A stretch of 64,000 bases of DNA from Chryseobacterium indologenes (GCF_001295265.1 NZ_LJOD01000001.1:496001-560000), one strand, 5' to 3'; numbered from the stretch's first letter, positions 17,419 to 27,795 are shown. Translations and numbers: made by a program. The notes: generated by a model not told the origin, from the letters alone.

Positions 17419-17518
17419 AAATTATAAGGAGATTTTTAAATTCAGCAAACCTCAGCAGCTCTTTGGCAGGTTTTCCGCTGATGGTATTGCGATTATTACT
17501 AATTATATTTTTCAGAAT

Positions 17519-19858
17519 TTAATCCCTGTTTTTCAACAGAATCCAGCCGGTATATCTGATCTCTGCATTTTGCAGATTCGGTTCTTTCCATGAGATTTCG
17601 TACCAATAGGTTCCGGAAAGCATTTTCTTATTACTGAATTTTCCGTCCCATGTATAGTTGTTGAAAGCTGTTCCTTTAAAAACATGATTTCCGTATCGGT
17701 CATATACTGAAAAAGACAAATCTTTTTTATAGCCGAGTTCTGAGTAAGAAACTACATCATTGATGTTGTCTCCATTCGGGGTAATGGCATTGATGATATT
17801 AATGGCGGTCATTTCTACTGCTACAGGATCACAGTTGTAGGCATCTTTTACATAAAACTTATGCTGTCCGTTCGGAATATTGGTAAACACGTTGGAATTC
17901 TGCCAGTTAAAATTATCCATAGAATACATATAAGGAGGTTTTCCACCGGTAACCGTGATTACCGCTCTTTTTTGCTCAATATCAATATTCTTGATTACCG
18001 GTTTCGGGGCAGATTTTACAGTCACCTCAAATTTGCTGAAACAGCCGCTATTTCCAAGAATAACCCAGTAATTCCCGATTCCTGCATTAGAGATGGAGGG
18101 TGTAGTGGCTCCTGTACTCCATTCATAAGACTGATAGCCGGGGCCCGCATCCAGTGTTGTTGTTTCATTCGCACAGATTACCTTATCCGTAAGTAAAGCA
18201 GGAGGCATAAGAGGAATGGTTACTTCAAATACCGGAGTGGTTACAGAAGGACAGCTTCCTCCTGCCGATACTGTTACCGTATAGTTGCCTGCTCTAGTTG
18301 GCGAGTAGGTATTCGCTGTAGCTCCCGGAATGGGGTTTCCATTGAAATTCCACTGATAAGAAACATAGCTGTCATCCACCTCCAGAATCATTCCCGGAAT
18401 ACAATTTCCATTCTTTTTCGCAATAACAGGAATAGAGGAAAATCCTGCAAAATAACCACCATATCCAACATTCCCTTCCCCTGCCGCAATTCCCGCAGTG
18501 ACGGCTTTGTTAGACTGTACGGTAATATTCCCTGTGACGTTATTGACGGAATAGGTCTGCCAATTAGGGTTTCCCGTAACCGGATACGGCCCCTGTGCAC
18601 CTGATAAGGTGACTCCGTTTAAAGATACAGAAGCACCTGCTTCAGTAATAATATTCAGCTTTACATTGGGGGTGATTGTCGTGTAATAAGGCAGGATATC
18701 TATCATTCCTATTTCATCGATCTTTTTGGGAAGGAAACAGTTGAGCGGAGGAATATAATTCGCCCCAATCGTAATTTCAACCCATGAGGACTGGGCACCA
18801 GCCATTAATTGATAAACATATACATTTTTAGTACTGCGGATTCTCATATTGTAATGACCGCTGAAATTCTGGCTGATGTAAGCCGTTGATTCTATCCTGT
18901 AGAATTGACCTTCTTCCAAAATGGCAACAGGATTGGTTTCATCATTCAGGTAGACCTGTGTATTATTTTCTGTAGCCACTACGATAGCTCCTTCCACGTT
19001 GGCCGCTATCGGAGCCATCCCTTTTACAAGAACAAATTCATTACCCAAACGCTCTACAGGAATAGACTGATCCATCAGAATATCCCCTCCATTATTTGAA
19101 TTGACGACCTGCCCATTAAAATTACCATTGGTAACAGTTACAGGTTTATCAGCTTCAATTTTCGCTCCCATAAAGCCCGTTTGATTTCCTGCTTCGTTTC
19201 CAATCCCTTCAATAATATAGGACTGGCCTTTGTTCAGAGTAAAAGTCATTACAGGATTAGTCATTCCGTTTGTTCCGTTAGAAAATTTAACGGATGCTTT
19301 ATAGTTGGATACAGTTACTCTGGTATTGTCTTCGGTAGCCAGGATTCCACAGGTAAAATTATTACTCGAAGAAGAAACAGCAATAGGGCCATATGCAACA
19401 TAAAATTTAGTTCCGATTCCCGCTTTTCCTTTTGAAGTCAGTATCTCGCCATGATTTTTGGTTGAAAACCTGAAGGTGCAGAAAAAAGGCTTATCTCCTT
19501 TTACATACAGTCCTTTGGTGATGGCTGTAAATACTTTATCCTGAGAATCAGCAATCATCATACTCACAGGAATATTGAAAGACTGCGGATTCCCTTTACT
19601 GATAGTTACCGTACCTATAACGGTATTGTTATTGTAAATGGTAACAGGAAAAGGAACAGCAGAATCTGTAGACAAAAACAGGGCCTGTTCATTATTACTG
19701 CTGTTAGGCCTCATCATCATAGGTGCGAACCAGTGCTCCGTATCTCTTTGCGAAAAAAGATCGTTGCTGGCAAAGAGAAGCAGTAAAAAGCCAAGCAAAA
19801 GCCTCTTTGAAAAGGTAAGCCATTGCTTTGTATGGTGGGATATTTTTTTAGGAATCAT
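17519..19858 (-). CDS. T9SS type B cargo with IgGFc-binding-like N-terminal domain, short form
   Basis: 779 residues, paralogue of the 14335-17418 product. Its N-terminus is longer (a basic stretch, then '[18 protein letters not shown]' as signal sequence). The head begins '[12 protein letters not shown]' and shares '[20 protein letters not shown]' and '[16 protein letters not shown]'. One Ig-like unit ('[17 protein letters not shown]') and the '[18 protein letters not shown]' unit are kept; the ~250-residue middle of the paralogue is missing. The C-terminal type B domain ('[13 protein letters not shown]', [16 protein letters not shown]) is intact. The tandem arrangement points to local duplication followed by loss or gain of internal domains. 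Probably a surface protein that binds a ligand; the ligand is unknown. Confidence 0.9.
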   Translation of the reverse strand: MIPKKISHHTKQWLTFSKRLLLGFLLLLFASNDLFSQRDTEHWFAPMMMRPNSSNNEQALFLSTDSAVPFPVTIYNNNTVIGTVTISKGNPQSFNIPVSMMIADSQDKVFTAITKGLYVKGDKPFFCTFRFSTKNHGEILTSKGKAGIGTKFYVAYGPIAVSSSSNNFTCGILATEDNTRVTVSNYKASVKFSNGTNGMTNPVMTFTLNKGQSYIIEGIGNEAGNQTGFMGAKIEADKPVTVTNGNFNGQVVNSNNGGDILMDQSIPVERLGNEFVLVKGMAPIAANVEGAIVVATENNTQVYLNDETNPVAILEEGQFYRIESTAYISQNFSGHYNMRIRSTKNVYVYQLMAGAQSSWVEITIGANYIPPLNCFLPKKIDEIGMIDILPYYTTITPNVKLNIITEAGASVSLNGVTLSGAQGPYPVTGNPNWQTYSVNNVTGNITVQSNKAVTAGIAAGEGNVGYGGYFAGFSSIPVIAKKNGNCIPGMILEVDDSYVSYQWNFNGNPIPGATANTYSPTRAGNYTVTVSAGGSCPSVTTPVFEVTIPLMPPALLTDKVICANETTTLDAGPGYQSYEWSTGATTPSISNAGIGNYWVILGNSGCFSKFEVTVKSAPKPVIKNIDIEQKRAVITVTGGKPPYMYSMDNFNWQNSNVFTNIPNGQHKFYVKDAYNCDPVAVEMTAINIINAITPNGDNINDVVSYSELGYKKDLSFSVYDRYGNHVFKGTAFNNYTWDGKFSNKKMLSGTYWYEISWKEPNLQNAEIRYTGWILLKNRD

Positions 19859-19958
19859 TGAAATACTTTTGTTTTATAATAGAATAGAAAAGAGGGATAG
19901 CTTTTCATCATCTTTCCTGATGGCTTCAGAATACATATCATATCTTGATGATCAGGAT

Positions 19959-20009
19959 AAAAAATCTGCCATGTAAGCATTGGGATGAGTTCGTTGCTTA
20001 TCATGGCAG
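19959..20009 (-). terminator. terminator of the GEVED/fibronectin protein gene
   Basis: CTGCCATG plus TAAGCA pairs with TGCTTA plus CATGGCAG (19966-19979 with 19995-20009, one bulged base); on the minus strand followed by ATTTTTTATC. 11 bases past the stop. Confidence 0.85.
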
Positions 20010-20020
20010 AGACAACATAT

Positions 20021-22306
20021 TTATTTTTTTACGGCTTTTATGGTTTTGGAAGCACCGTTTTTCATGACCAGTTTAATCATGTACATTCCTGAATTAAGTT
20101 CTTGCAATGAAATTGTTCTTTCAGAAGATTTGATTTCCTTCACTACTTTACCCGATGCATCGTATACCGACACCGACAGCAATGGCAGCTCCCCGGAAAT
20201 AGTAATCATATCGGTAAACGGATTAGGATAAATAACAATATCATGTTTTGCAGCGATTTCATTTACTCCTAAAGAAGTAGTAGGAGCCCAGGATACATCA
20301 TCATAATAGTAGGTAAGATTAGCACCGTCTGTAAATATAGCCAGCCTTGCATTAGCCGGAACTGTATTAGGAACAGCAATGCTGTATTCACTTGCGCCTG
20401 TATAAGATGTATTGGTAATATTTACATCCTGAATCAATACGAATGAAGCAATATTCGTTGGATCAGTTACATATCCGATGTGCATTACCCCTGCATTAGT
20501 ACTACAGTATGCTCTGAATTTCAATGAATGGGTTCCTGCATTGATGTTGCTCAGTTCCGGTAAAATAGCCATCGCTGATCCTGTAAGAGGCCTCTGCATA
20601 ATATGCCTTGTTCCTGAATAAGCACCTGTTCCGTTAATATTTGTACTTCCTATTCCCGTAACCAATCTTCCCCAGCATGGAGCGTTCGTTAGAAGACCGG
20701 TATTATAAGAATCAAAATTTTCGAACAGTGATGTCTTTGGTGCGCAAAGCGTTAATGCTGAAACAATGTTTGTCCACCCGCTCTGATCTGCGGCACTGCA
20801 TCTTGATCTTACCCAGAAATAATACGTGGTTGCAGAATTAAGCCCCTGTATTGTATAAGGATTTTCCGTTACTCCGGTTACATTAGGCGGTGTAGAAGAA
20901 GTAGGCGGTGTGCTGCTTGTGCTGTAATAAATATCATATCCTGAGGCAGGAGCAGGTGTCGGAGCAGTCCAGCCAATGTTCACAGATGCACTGGTAACTG
21001 CGGATAAAACCACATTGGATGGCGTCAGACAAGTAGGTTTAGGTTCCCAGTAAACATTATCCAGATAATAACTGTTGGATGGCGTACCTCCGTGTCTTAT
21101 AGCCAGTCTTGCATTAGCGGGAACAGTATTGGGAACAACTACAGAATATTCGTAACCGTCAAATACACCGCTTATGATATTTACAGTCTGAATATTTACA
21201 AACGAGGATTCATTGGTATCGCTGGTTACATAACCCACATCCAAAGGACCTTGTGCAGAGCCGGAATACCTGGCTTTAAATCGAAGCCAATGGGTTCCTG
21301 AATTTACATTGCTGAACGCCGGAAGAATAGCAATCACCATATTTGCAGCACCATTAGCACTCTGATATAATGCCTTTGAGCTGTTCACTCCACTTCCGGA
21401 AGCAATAGACTGATATCCGTTAGCCAATACAATTTTATCCCAACAGTCTACATTGTAAGTGGTTCCCGTTGTAGCATTTTCAAAATCTTCAAACATATAG
21501 GTCATAGGATTACACTTAGTTTTAAATGTACCTCTTAATGACCAGGCGCTTTTGTCGGATGAACTGCAAACTGATCTTACATAGAAGTAATAGGTGGTAA
21601 ACGCATCTAATCCACTGATAGGAGCAGAAGTGGTTGTGCTTATTCCGGATGCCGGTGTAGAAATGTCCGGAACAGCTGAAGAAGAAGTATAATAATATTC
21701 ATAGCCGTTTCCCGGGACTGTAGAAGGAGCGGTCCAGGAAATAGAAGCTGTATTGGTAGCAATATTACTGGAAGTAAGGGCAGAAGGAACAAAGCAGGCT
21801 GGAGCGGCTTCAATCTTTAAACTGAAGTCTACAAAATTACCGTTGGCATTTGTATTAGGTCCGCAGGGATTTGGCGAAGTCCCCAGTGATGTCCCTGTCT
21901 GCACCCTTATTCTGTAAATCCCGGGAGCCTGTGACGGCGGAATAAAGAATTGATCATCCACAACGGAATACGGCGATGTACCGAGTGGGTTTTCATAGAA
22001 ATCATTAAAATCTCCATTGCCGTTCCAGTCTACCCACACCAGGGATTTTGTTCCGCTGCCTGCGAATTCAAGATGCACTTTCACTGTTCCTCCGGGATAG
22101 GACGTTACAGTTTGGCTTGCAGAATTGTCTACATACGCCTGATAGGCTGCTGCATCATAGTAAAACGCTCCCTGATCTGAAAAAACAGCATTTTTCAGAT
22201 AATACGAAGAGTTTGTCCCTCCGGTGACCGGAGTACAGTACGTCTGTGCCTTCAGCGATAAAAACGGAATCAGTAAAATCATCCATAATAGGTAATGCTT
22301 TCTCAT
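20021..22306 (-). CDS. T9SS type A cargo with GEVED and fibronectin type III domains
   Basis: 761 residues with a signal peptide (1-20, ending 'LSLKAQ'). Residues ~75-165 form a GEVED domain ('VWVDWNGNGDFNDF', 'GIYRIRVQTG'). Two fibronectin type III domains follow (each with 'SWTAP' or 'GWTAP', then 'GLDAFTTYYFYVRS' or 'GLNSATTYYFWVRS'), alternating with two ~150-residue domains that contain 'PNTVPANARLAI' and resemble MAM/jelly-roll folds. The C-terminal ~75 residues ('IVIYPNPFTDMITIS' then SGMYMIKLV) are a T9SS type A sorting domain. Outer-surface or secreted; adhesion or glycan binding is plausible. No catalytic motif is seen. Confidence 0.9.
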   Translation of the reverse strand: MRKHYLLWMILLIPFLSLKAQTYCTPVTGGTNSSYYLKNAVFSDQGAFYYDAAAYQAYVDNSASQTVTSYPGGTVKVHLEFAGSGTKSLVWVDWNGNGDFNDFYENPLGTSPYSVVDDQFFIPPSQAPGIYRIRVQTGTSLGTSPNPCGPNTNANGNFVDFSLKIEAAPACFVPSALTSSNIATNTASISWTAPSTVPGNGYEYYYTSSSAVPDISTPASGISTTTSAPISGLDAFTTYYFYVRSVCSSSDKSAWSLRGTFKTKCNPMTYMFEDFENATTGTTYNVDCWDKIVLANGYQSIASGSGVNSSKALYQSANGAANMVIAILPAFSNVNSGTHWLRFKARYSGSAQGPLDVGYVTSDTNESSFVNIQTVNIISGVFDGYEYSVVVPNTVPANARLAIRHGGTPSNSYYLDNVYWEPKPTCLTPSNVVLSAVTSASVNIGWTAPTPAPASGYDIYYSTSSTPPTSSTPPNVTGVTENPYTIQGLNSATTYYFWVRSRCSAADQSGWTNIVSALTLCAPKTSLFENFDSYNTGLLTNAPCWGRLVTGIGSTNINGTGAYSGTRHIMQRPLTGSAMAILPELSNINAGTHSLKFRAYCSTNAGVMHIGYVTDPTNIASFVLIQDVNITNTSYTGASEYSIAVPNTVPANARLAIFTDGANLTYYYDDVSWAPTTSLGVNEIAAKHDIVIYPNPFTDMITISGELPLLSVSVYDASGKVVKEIKSSERTISLQELNSGMYMIKLVMKNGASKTIKAVKK

Positions 22307-22685
22307 TTTTTATTGTTTAGAGTTAAGAATGTTTTATTCTGTTGAAAAATTTGTAATTATCAATAGGATTATACCCTGTCACTCCTCCCGGATTCTGCTA
22401 TCATAAAAGGAAGAAGAATTTCAACCTAAGAGTTTATACATTTATCAAATCATTATAGAAATCTCACTATTTTTATACAACCATAACCCCGTATAAGTAT
22501 GATAATTTCATTAAAATTTCCAGATAAGTCTAATATTTTCAATCAGCCTAAAGGTTTAAACAATATTAGCGTTATATTTGTCCCTGATAAAAAGATTGGC
22601 TTGCATAATTCATTCATTTTACAAGAATTAAAAACATAAAAACGTGAAAGTCAACAAATTAAAAAAACCTCATTAAAAAAGGCAG
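22307..22685. other. divergent promoter region between a T9SS cargo gene and a TPR-HTH regulator
   Basis: 379 bases, A+T-rich, no gene. It separates two divergent transcripts and is long for this genome, so it is the natural place for the regulator to act on the cargo gene and on itself. The only element I can name is the -7 box at 22573-22580. Confidence 0.5.
22573..22580 (+). promoter_or_regulatory. -7 element of the 22686 regulator operon
   Basis: TATATTTG fits TAnnTTTG exactly. No good -33 TTTG is found at the right distance. The transcript would have a leader of about 100 bases. Confidence 0.45.
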
Positions 22686-24332
22686 ATGCCAGGAATATCA
22701 AAGGAAAACAGGCAGATCGGAAAAGTTCTGCATCAAAGCATACTGAAAAGTAATATCTGGATATTATTTTTTATATCGTTATTTCCAATTTTTATGAGCG
22801 GGCAAACCACTCCTGATTTCAGCATTTCTACAGATAAGGCTTTTCAGAAGCTGTATCAAAATCCGGAGGACTGCATCAGCTATTCACAAAGCCTTCTGAT
22901 CAGTGATAAAAACCCTGAACATAAAATAATTCTAAGAAAAATTATTTCACAGGCATATGCCCTTCAGGGAAATTATGTTCAGGCGGTCAATATTTCCAAT
23001 CAAAAAGAGGACGAAGGTCAGAATGAACCCCTCTCCCACTTTATCCAGCTGTTCGGGGATTACAATCTGGCGGATCAGTATCAGAATTTAGGGCTGTATG
23101 GCCAGTCTAATAAAATAATTACCCGGATCCTTGCCGACCGTGAGCTTTTAAAAAGCACCCACCTGAAGGAAAGAATGACCATTGCCAAACTATTTCAGCT
23201 GCAGGCCATCAATTCAGGAATAACCCGTAAGTACGGCACCGCTCTTCAGTACCTTGATGAAAGCGACCGGTACCTTGACGGCAAAAATGAAGAAAACAGG
23301 ATCATAAGACAGGAAAATATCATCTTCCGTGCTACCTTCCTGATGAAGCAGAACAGGCCCGAAGAATCGAAAAAATTACTGGATCACGTCATACAGGATA
23401 TTGAAAGCCACGGGAACGATCCTTTTCTTGCTGCATTTGCCTATGAAAGCATCTCCCGCTATTTTTTCCTGAAGGAAGATTATAGTACTGCTTTGAAATA
23501 TCTGGATGAAGGGTTCTCAAAAATTAACGGACTTCCCTATCATGATATGAAAGTTATTTTTTACGAGTTGTTTGCCAAAAATTATCTTGCCCTCAATAAC
23601 GATGAAAAATACCGTTATTACAATAATCTTTATACGGAACTGAAAACCAAGATCGATTCCAGCAAAAAAGAAGGCATACAGTATATTGTAAAACTGGTTG
23701 AAACTTATCATCATAAGGACGTTGAATTTCTGAGGCAGAATAAATTAACCCAGTTCAGGATTATTGCCGCTGTTATCCTGTTCCTTATTCTGGCCGCCAT
23801 TGCATATTTCTTATATGAATCCGGAAGAAATAAGGACCTGAAAAAACAATTAGGATTTTTCGAAAAGCTGAAAGAACGGGAAAATGCCGTACAGAAACAG
23901 ACAGAAGACTCTAAAAATGATACCCTTAAAATTAACAAGAGCCAGGAAAAAGATTCTCCAAAGATCTCGAGAGAAAAGGAGGACGAAATTCTTCAAAAGC
24001 TGAAAGAATGGGAGGAAACCGATAATTATCTGAACAAAAATATGTCAATTTCGGTTCTTTCTGCCCAGACCGGGATTAATACAAAATACCTTTCGGAAGT
24101 TATTAATAACCATAAAGGCAAAAACTTCAATGGCTACATTAATGAGCTGAGAGTTAATCACATTGCGCATTTGTTAAAGACTGATCCTGCTTATCTCAAT
24201 TACAAGGTAAGCTATCTTGCAGACCATGCTGGGTTTTCATCACATGGCGCCTTTACGAATGTTTTTAAATCCATCACAGGAATGTCACCGAATACCTATA
24301 TCCAGGAAATCATTAAAAATAAAAGATCATGA
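22686..24332 (+). CDS. membrane-bound TPR regulator with AraC-type DNA-binding tail
   Basis: 548 residues, same architecture as the 12489 product. An N-terminal anchor/signal segment lies at ~23-40 ('IWILFFISLFPIFMSGQ'), TPR-like helical repeats to ~340, a membrane segment at ~356-376 ('IIAAVILFLILAAIAYFLY'), and a charged linker rich in Lys/Glu. The AraC-type tail is at ~452-545 ('TGINTKYLSEVINNHKGKNF', 'YLADHAGFSSHGAFTNVFKS'). The start is the first ATG of the frame; the signal then lies 20 residues in, which is unusual but no later ATG keeps it. The next gene overlaps by 4 bases (ATGA), so the two are translationally coupled. Confidence 0.85.
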   Translation: MPGISKENRQIGKVLHQSILKSNIWILFFISLFPIFMSGQTTPDFSISTDKAFQKLYQNPEDCISYSQSLLISDKNPEHKIILRKIISQAYALQGNYVQAVNISNQKEDEGQNEPLSHFIQLFGDYNLADQYQNLGLYGQSNKIITRILADRELLKSTHLKERMTIAKLFQLQAINSGITRKYGTALQYLDESDRYLDGKNEENRIIRQENIIFRATFLMKQNRPEESKKLLDHVIQDIESHGNDPFLAAFAYESISRYFFLKEDYSTALKYLDEGFSKINGLPYHDMKVIFYELFAKNYLALNNDEKYRYYNNLYTELKTKIDSSKKEGIQYIVKLVETYHHKDVEFLRQNKLTQFRIIAAVILFLILAAIAYFLYESGRNKDLKKQLGFFEKLKERENAVQKQTEDSKNDTLKINKSQEKDSPKISREKEDEILQKLKEWEETDNYLNKNMSISVLSAQTGINTKYLSEVINNHKGKNFNGYINELRVNHIAHLLKTDPAYLNYKVSYLADHAGFSSHGAFTNVFKSITGMSPNTYIQEIIKNKRS

Positions 24333-25459
24333 AATTAACTACCCGAATCCTCCTGCTGATGGTATTACTCTGCCGGATCCCGCTGTCCGGGCAGAAGACT
24401 TCCGAAGATTCCCTGATAAAAAAAGCCAATCAGGAGATTTACAATAATCCGGATAATGCAATCAGCATTGCAAAAAAACTGCTTCAGAAAGAGAAGGATA
24501 TTAATAAATCCATTAAGATCTATCTGCTGTTATCCACAGCAGAAATTGCCAAAAGAAATTTTGATGAATCGCTCCGGTATATCCTGAAGGCCAGAGAATT
24601 GGTACGTAAAACGGATGACCTTAAAGTACAGACCAGTTTCTTCATTTCGGCGGCCGTTCAGTTCCAGCAGATGGAGCTGTACAGCAAAAGCCTTGAAACG
24701 CTGGATGAAGCAGATGAATACCTGGCCAAACTTCCTGAAGGTCTTTCTTATAAATATTTTGAAACCGCCAGAAGCTATGCTTTACGGGGAATGATTTATA
24801 AAAGCCAGTCCAATCCTGAAATTGCACTTCAGGAGTTCTTAATTTCTGTCAGAAATTTTGAAAAGGTAAAAGAAAAGAAGACCACCTATTTTAACCAGAG
24901 CATCATATACTATAACATCGGGTACTGTTATCTTAACCTTAACCAGCCTGAGAAAGCAGAATCTGCATTTACAAGATCCATGATTTTTGCGGGACTGATC
25001 AAAGCGAAAAGCCTTGAAGCTTTTGCCTTAAAAGGTATGGCCGAAATGCATAAACAAAAACATCAGAACCAGACTGCACTGGATCTGCTGCTCAAAGCCC
25101 GGAAATTGGGAGAAGAATCCGGAGACCTTACCCTTAACGAAGGGATTTACAAAGAAATGGCGGATAATTATCTGGCTATGGGAGAACAGAACCAATATCA
25201 GATCTACAGCAGAAAGTATATTGAAACCCGTTTTAAAAGGGAACAAAGCGAACTAAGTTCTATTAATCGTGCCCTTGATGCCCATACCATAGAAACAGAA
25301 AAAAAGAACAGTGAAATAGTCTCCCGTTATAATTATCTTATTACGGTTTCTTTGGTCATCGGATTAATTGTTCTCAGCCTGCTGTTAATTATAATTTTAA
25401 AAATAAGAAAGCACAATAAAAACTATCAGAAAGAGATCCAGAAGCTTCTCAGATCTTAA
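24329..25459 (+). CDS. TPR membrane protein without the DNA-binding tail, coupled to the regulator
   Basis: 376 residues. A signal segment (1-20, 'ILLLMVLLCRIPLSGQ') is followed by TPR-like repeats (for example 'YYNIGYCYLNLNQPEKAESA') and a membrane segment at ~335-359 ('TVSLVIGLIVLSLLLIIILK'). It then stops after ~17 basic residues, where its paralogue has linker and AraC tail. The start overlaps the upstream stop as ATGA. It resembles the sensor half of the 22686 protein and could act as a heteromeric partner or competitor in the membrane. Simple decay of the 3' end is the alternative; the frame is clean up to the stop, and the LytTR remnant follows directly. Confidence 0.8.
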   Translation: MKLTTRILLLMVLLCRIPLSGQKTSEDSLIKKANQEIYNNPDNAISIAKKLLQKEKDINKSIKIYLLLSTAEIAKRNFDESLRYILKARELVRKTDDLKVQTSFFISAAVQFQQMELYSKSLETLDEADEYLAKLPEGLSYKYFETARSYALRGMIYKSQSNPEIALQEFLISVRNFEKVKEKKTTYFNQSIIYYNIGYCYLNLNQPEKAESAFTRSMIFAGLIKAKSLEAFALKGMAEMHKQKHQNQTALDLLLKARKLGEESGDLTLNEGIYKEMADNYLAMGEQNQYQIYSRKYIETRFKREQSELSSINRALDAHTIETEKKNSEIVSRYNYLITVSLVIGLIVLSLLLIIILKIRKHNKNYQKEIQKLLRS

Positions 25460-25528
25460 AAAAGGGTAAAAAGCAAATAACCCGTTATTTTTAATAACTT
25501 CCATCTCACTGCTTCAAACCAACATTAA

Positions 25529-26049
25529 TCAGTATTCTTATTCCGAACTGAAATTAATTTTTTAAGGTCTCTTTCCCATCGGCCTAAAACAATTTTCACC
25601 ACTGCCTATCGTGATTTTGCGCTGGAAGGTTTTGAATTAGAGGTGATGGACTATCTTCTAAAGCCTATTGCTTTTGAACGTTTTTTCAAATCTGTAGACC
25701 GTATTTTAAGGGATCAAAAAGATTATGAAGAAGATTTTATTATTTTCAAAACAGAGGGAATGAACAGGAAAGTTTCAGTACAGAAAATCATTTATTTTGA
25801 AGGCCAGGGAAATGATGTAAAAACAGTCCTGACAAAAATGAAAATTTCATCTCCAAAAACAAAATGACAGATCTGGAAACAGCCCTGTCCGGTAGAATTC
25901 ACAGATCATTTATGATTAACTCCCATTATATAACGGCTTTTAGCAATAATGAAATCGTGCTGGATTCTTATACAGTTCCTGTGGGAAGAAGCTATAAAAA
26001 TGAATTTGATTCTTTCGTTTCCCTGCTATTTAATAAACGTTTATTATAA
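25529..26049 (+). pseudogene. broken LytTR-family response regulator
   Basis: The first frame (open from 25529, recognisable from ~25550) reads 'FLRSLSHRPKTIFTTAYRDF' then ALEGFELE, MDYLLKPIAFERF and IIYFEGQGND: the second half of a receiver domain and the first half of a LytTR DNA-binding domain. That frame stops at 25867. A second frame, from the overlapping ATG at 25864, carries the rest ('RIHRSFMINSHYITAFSNNE', 'VPVGRSYKNEF'). The N-terminal half of the receiver, with the phosphate-accepting aspartate, is absent; upstream in frame is a stop at 25526. So the gene has lost its 5' end and has a frameshift near 25860. A few residues before RIHRSF also seem deleted. It once followed a sensor, perhaps as part of the preceding operon. 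Confidence 0.8.
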
Positions 26050-26236
26050 AGCATAGCATTATTGAGGGATTACGACAAAACTTAAAGGTATTTTTATATA
26101 TTAGCGAAAATTTCAAAAGCAAAAAATACCCCGTTTTACAAAGCTACAGGGGGATTTTATACAATAATTTACACAGGGAAATAAGCTGAACTGACACCCT
26201 CAAACAGTAGTAAGCCTTAGTTTAAAGCAAAAAACC

Positions 26237-26770
26237 ATGAACAAACAATTCAAATTAACAGTTATATTGTTAGCAACAGTTGCATGCATGAGTGCAAATG
26301 CTCAAAAAAAAGCATCCGCAAAAACAACCAAACCAACCACTGAAAACAAAGCCGCCAAACCGACCAAACAGGAGACAATGGACTGGATAGCAGGGAAAAT
26401 GAAAGAAAGATTAGTTGCTCCCAGACAGTTTGTCTCTTATTCAAATGGAGAATTTGTATACAGAAATCTCTTAGGTGTATACGGATGTAATATTACCATA
26501 TATTTAAACAGAGTTACAGGTTCATCCCCTGAATATTCCTCAGATTTTTATGTAAAAGGATCAGGATTAACGTATACAGCCTGCGACAAAGGGTATGAAC
26601 ATTATAATAAATCTAAGAATGAATTATCAATTGGAGGTCCGAATTATAATGACTATTCTGAACCATTCGACTTTAAAAATGATAATAGCCTGGTTGAAAG
26701 ATTAAAAAAAGCTTTTGCTACATTAATTGAATATAATTCGGACAAAAAAACCAACGATGAGAAATTTTAA
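26237..26770 (+). CDS. exported protein of unknown function
   Basis: 177 residues. Signal peptide at 1-22 ('VILLATVACMSANAQ'), then a Lys/Thr/Pro-rich linker (~23-47, 'KASAKTTKPTTENKAAKPTK') and a globular part from ~48. That part has an amphipathic helix ('TMDWIAGKMKERL'), two cysteines (in 'VYGCNITIYL' and 'YTACDKGY') that could pair in the periplasm, and a C-terminal helix 'SLVERLKKAFATLIEY'. I recognise no family. It has its own terminator and stands alone. Confidence 0.65.
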   Translation: MNKQFKLTVILLATVACMSANAQKKASAKTTKPTTENKAAKPTKQETMDWIAGKMKERLVAPRQFVSYSNGEFVYRNLLGVYGCNITIYLNRVTGSSPEYSSDFYVKGSGLTYTACDKGYEHYNKSKNELSIGGPNYNDYSEPFDFKNDNSLVERLKKAFATLIEYNSDKKTNDEKF

Positions 26771-27139
26771 TCTCTAAAATACACCGTAATTTTTTTTTAC
26801 CATTGTATATAGAACAGAGGATTATAATTAAGTTTAATGTTTCTGTAATGAAAATGCCAATGCTGTTAGTATTGGCATTTTTACTGATCTTAAAAAGGAT
26901 ATACTCCCGTAATTCAGATAATATATTAATTTTTTATAGATTTTATTCTAGATACATACACAAACATTACTTACTGTATATGAATCACTTACATATAATA
27001 GCATTTTATTAAACACAAAATGGGATATGTGTCAAAATTCGATATTTTATTCATAAGAATCTGATTTTCAATTTCATGAATACCTGACGACATGCATAAC
27101 ATCTATAGGCTGGCTCCTATGGATATTAAAAAAAAGTAT
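26771..27139. other. intergenic region
   Basis: No credible gene. It contains the terminator at 26852-26882 and, near its right end, a short inverted repeat ATAGG/CCTAT at about 27104-27119 just upstream of the next promoter, a possible but unproven operator. Confidence 0.4.
26852..26882 (+). terminator. terminator of the 26237 gene
   Basis: 13-bp stem (26852-26864 with 26868-26880, one G-T pair), 3-base loop and a run of five T. About 80 bases after the stop. Confidence 0.85.
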
Positions 27140-27147
27140 TATTTTTG
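27140..27147 (+). promoter_or_regulatory. -7 element of the 27229 gene
   Basis: TATTTTTG, an exact TAnnTTTG match, 81 bases upstream of the ATG; -33 box not clear. Confidence 0.4.
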
Positions 27148-27228
27148 CCTTAAGGAATAAAGTTGCCCATCAGCATTTTTATTAGTAATTTTAGTACACC
27201 AATTTATAAAACATTAAAATTCATCCAC

Positions 27229-27795
27229 ATGAGAAAAATACTTCTACTCATTACATGTATATTCGGCATTTCAGTTTTCTCACAGATCAAAGTGCTGAAA
27301 AATGAAAGCTTGGTGGAAATTGGCAAAGATAATTCCGTAGGTTTATATAAAAAAGAAGATAAATTCACCATCAACTATCAGGATCTGAATACCAGCAACC
27401 TGAACACCATCAGATCTTTTTCCTTTCAGAATCTGAACAATGATGTCTCTGATCTGTATAATCTTATTATGGCTGGTTTTGTATCAGTTCCGGAAGAAAA
27501 TGTTGTGCTGGAACTTCCTAATGATATCATTGAGCTTCATTATGAGAAAAATTACGGCCAGCCAACCATGCAGTTTATCCAGTACATCAACAAAAACCGT
27601 AAATATGTCGGAAAATCTCAGTTTTTAACGAAGAAACAGATGGAAAAGGTTTTCGGAAGAACCAACGGGAAATATGCAATGTATGACAAACCTGCTGCTC
27701 CGGCTCATCAGGTCAATACCACAAAGCCCAGTCAGGCATCTACAGCTGCCCCCGCTTCGAACAGCAGCAATAAAAGCAAAAAATCAAAAAAATAA
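27229..27795 (+). CDS. exported protein of unknown function with Lys/Ser-rich tail
   Basis: 188 residues from the ATG at 27229, chosen because it opens a good signal peptide ('ILLLITCIFGISVFSQ'); the frame is open 66 bases further upstream but those codons add a poor N-terminus. The mature part (~19-150) is mixed alpha/beta with 'VGLYKKEDKFTINYQDL' and 'FLTKKQMEKVFGRTNGKY'. The tail (~155-188) is low-complexity Pro/Ala/Ser ending in 'SNKSKKSKK'. No known domain. The basic tail could bind surface polysaccharide or peptidoglycan, but this is a guess. A strong terminator follows. Confidence 0.7.
   Translation: MRKILLLITCIFGISVFSQIKVLKNESLVEIGKDNSVGLYKKEDKFTINYQDLNTSNLNTIRSFSFQNLNNDVSDLYNLIMAGFVSVPEENVVLELPNDIIELHYEKNYGQPTMQFIQYINKNRKYVGKSQFLTKKQMEKVFGRTNGKYAMYDKPAAPAHQVNTTKPSQASTAAPASNSSNKSKKSKK

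Noticed and set aside
26803..27012. Open frame of 69 codons after the 26237 gene
   Set aside because: It spans the strong terminator at 26852-26882, starts with a non-ATG codon and its translation is A+T-driven low-quality sequence.
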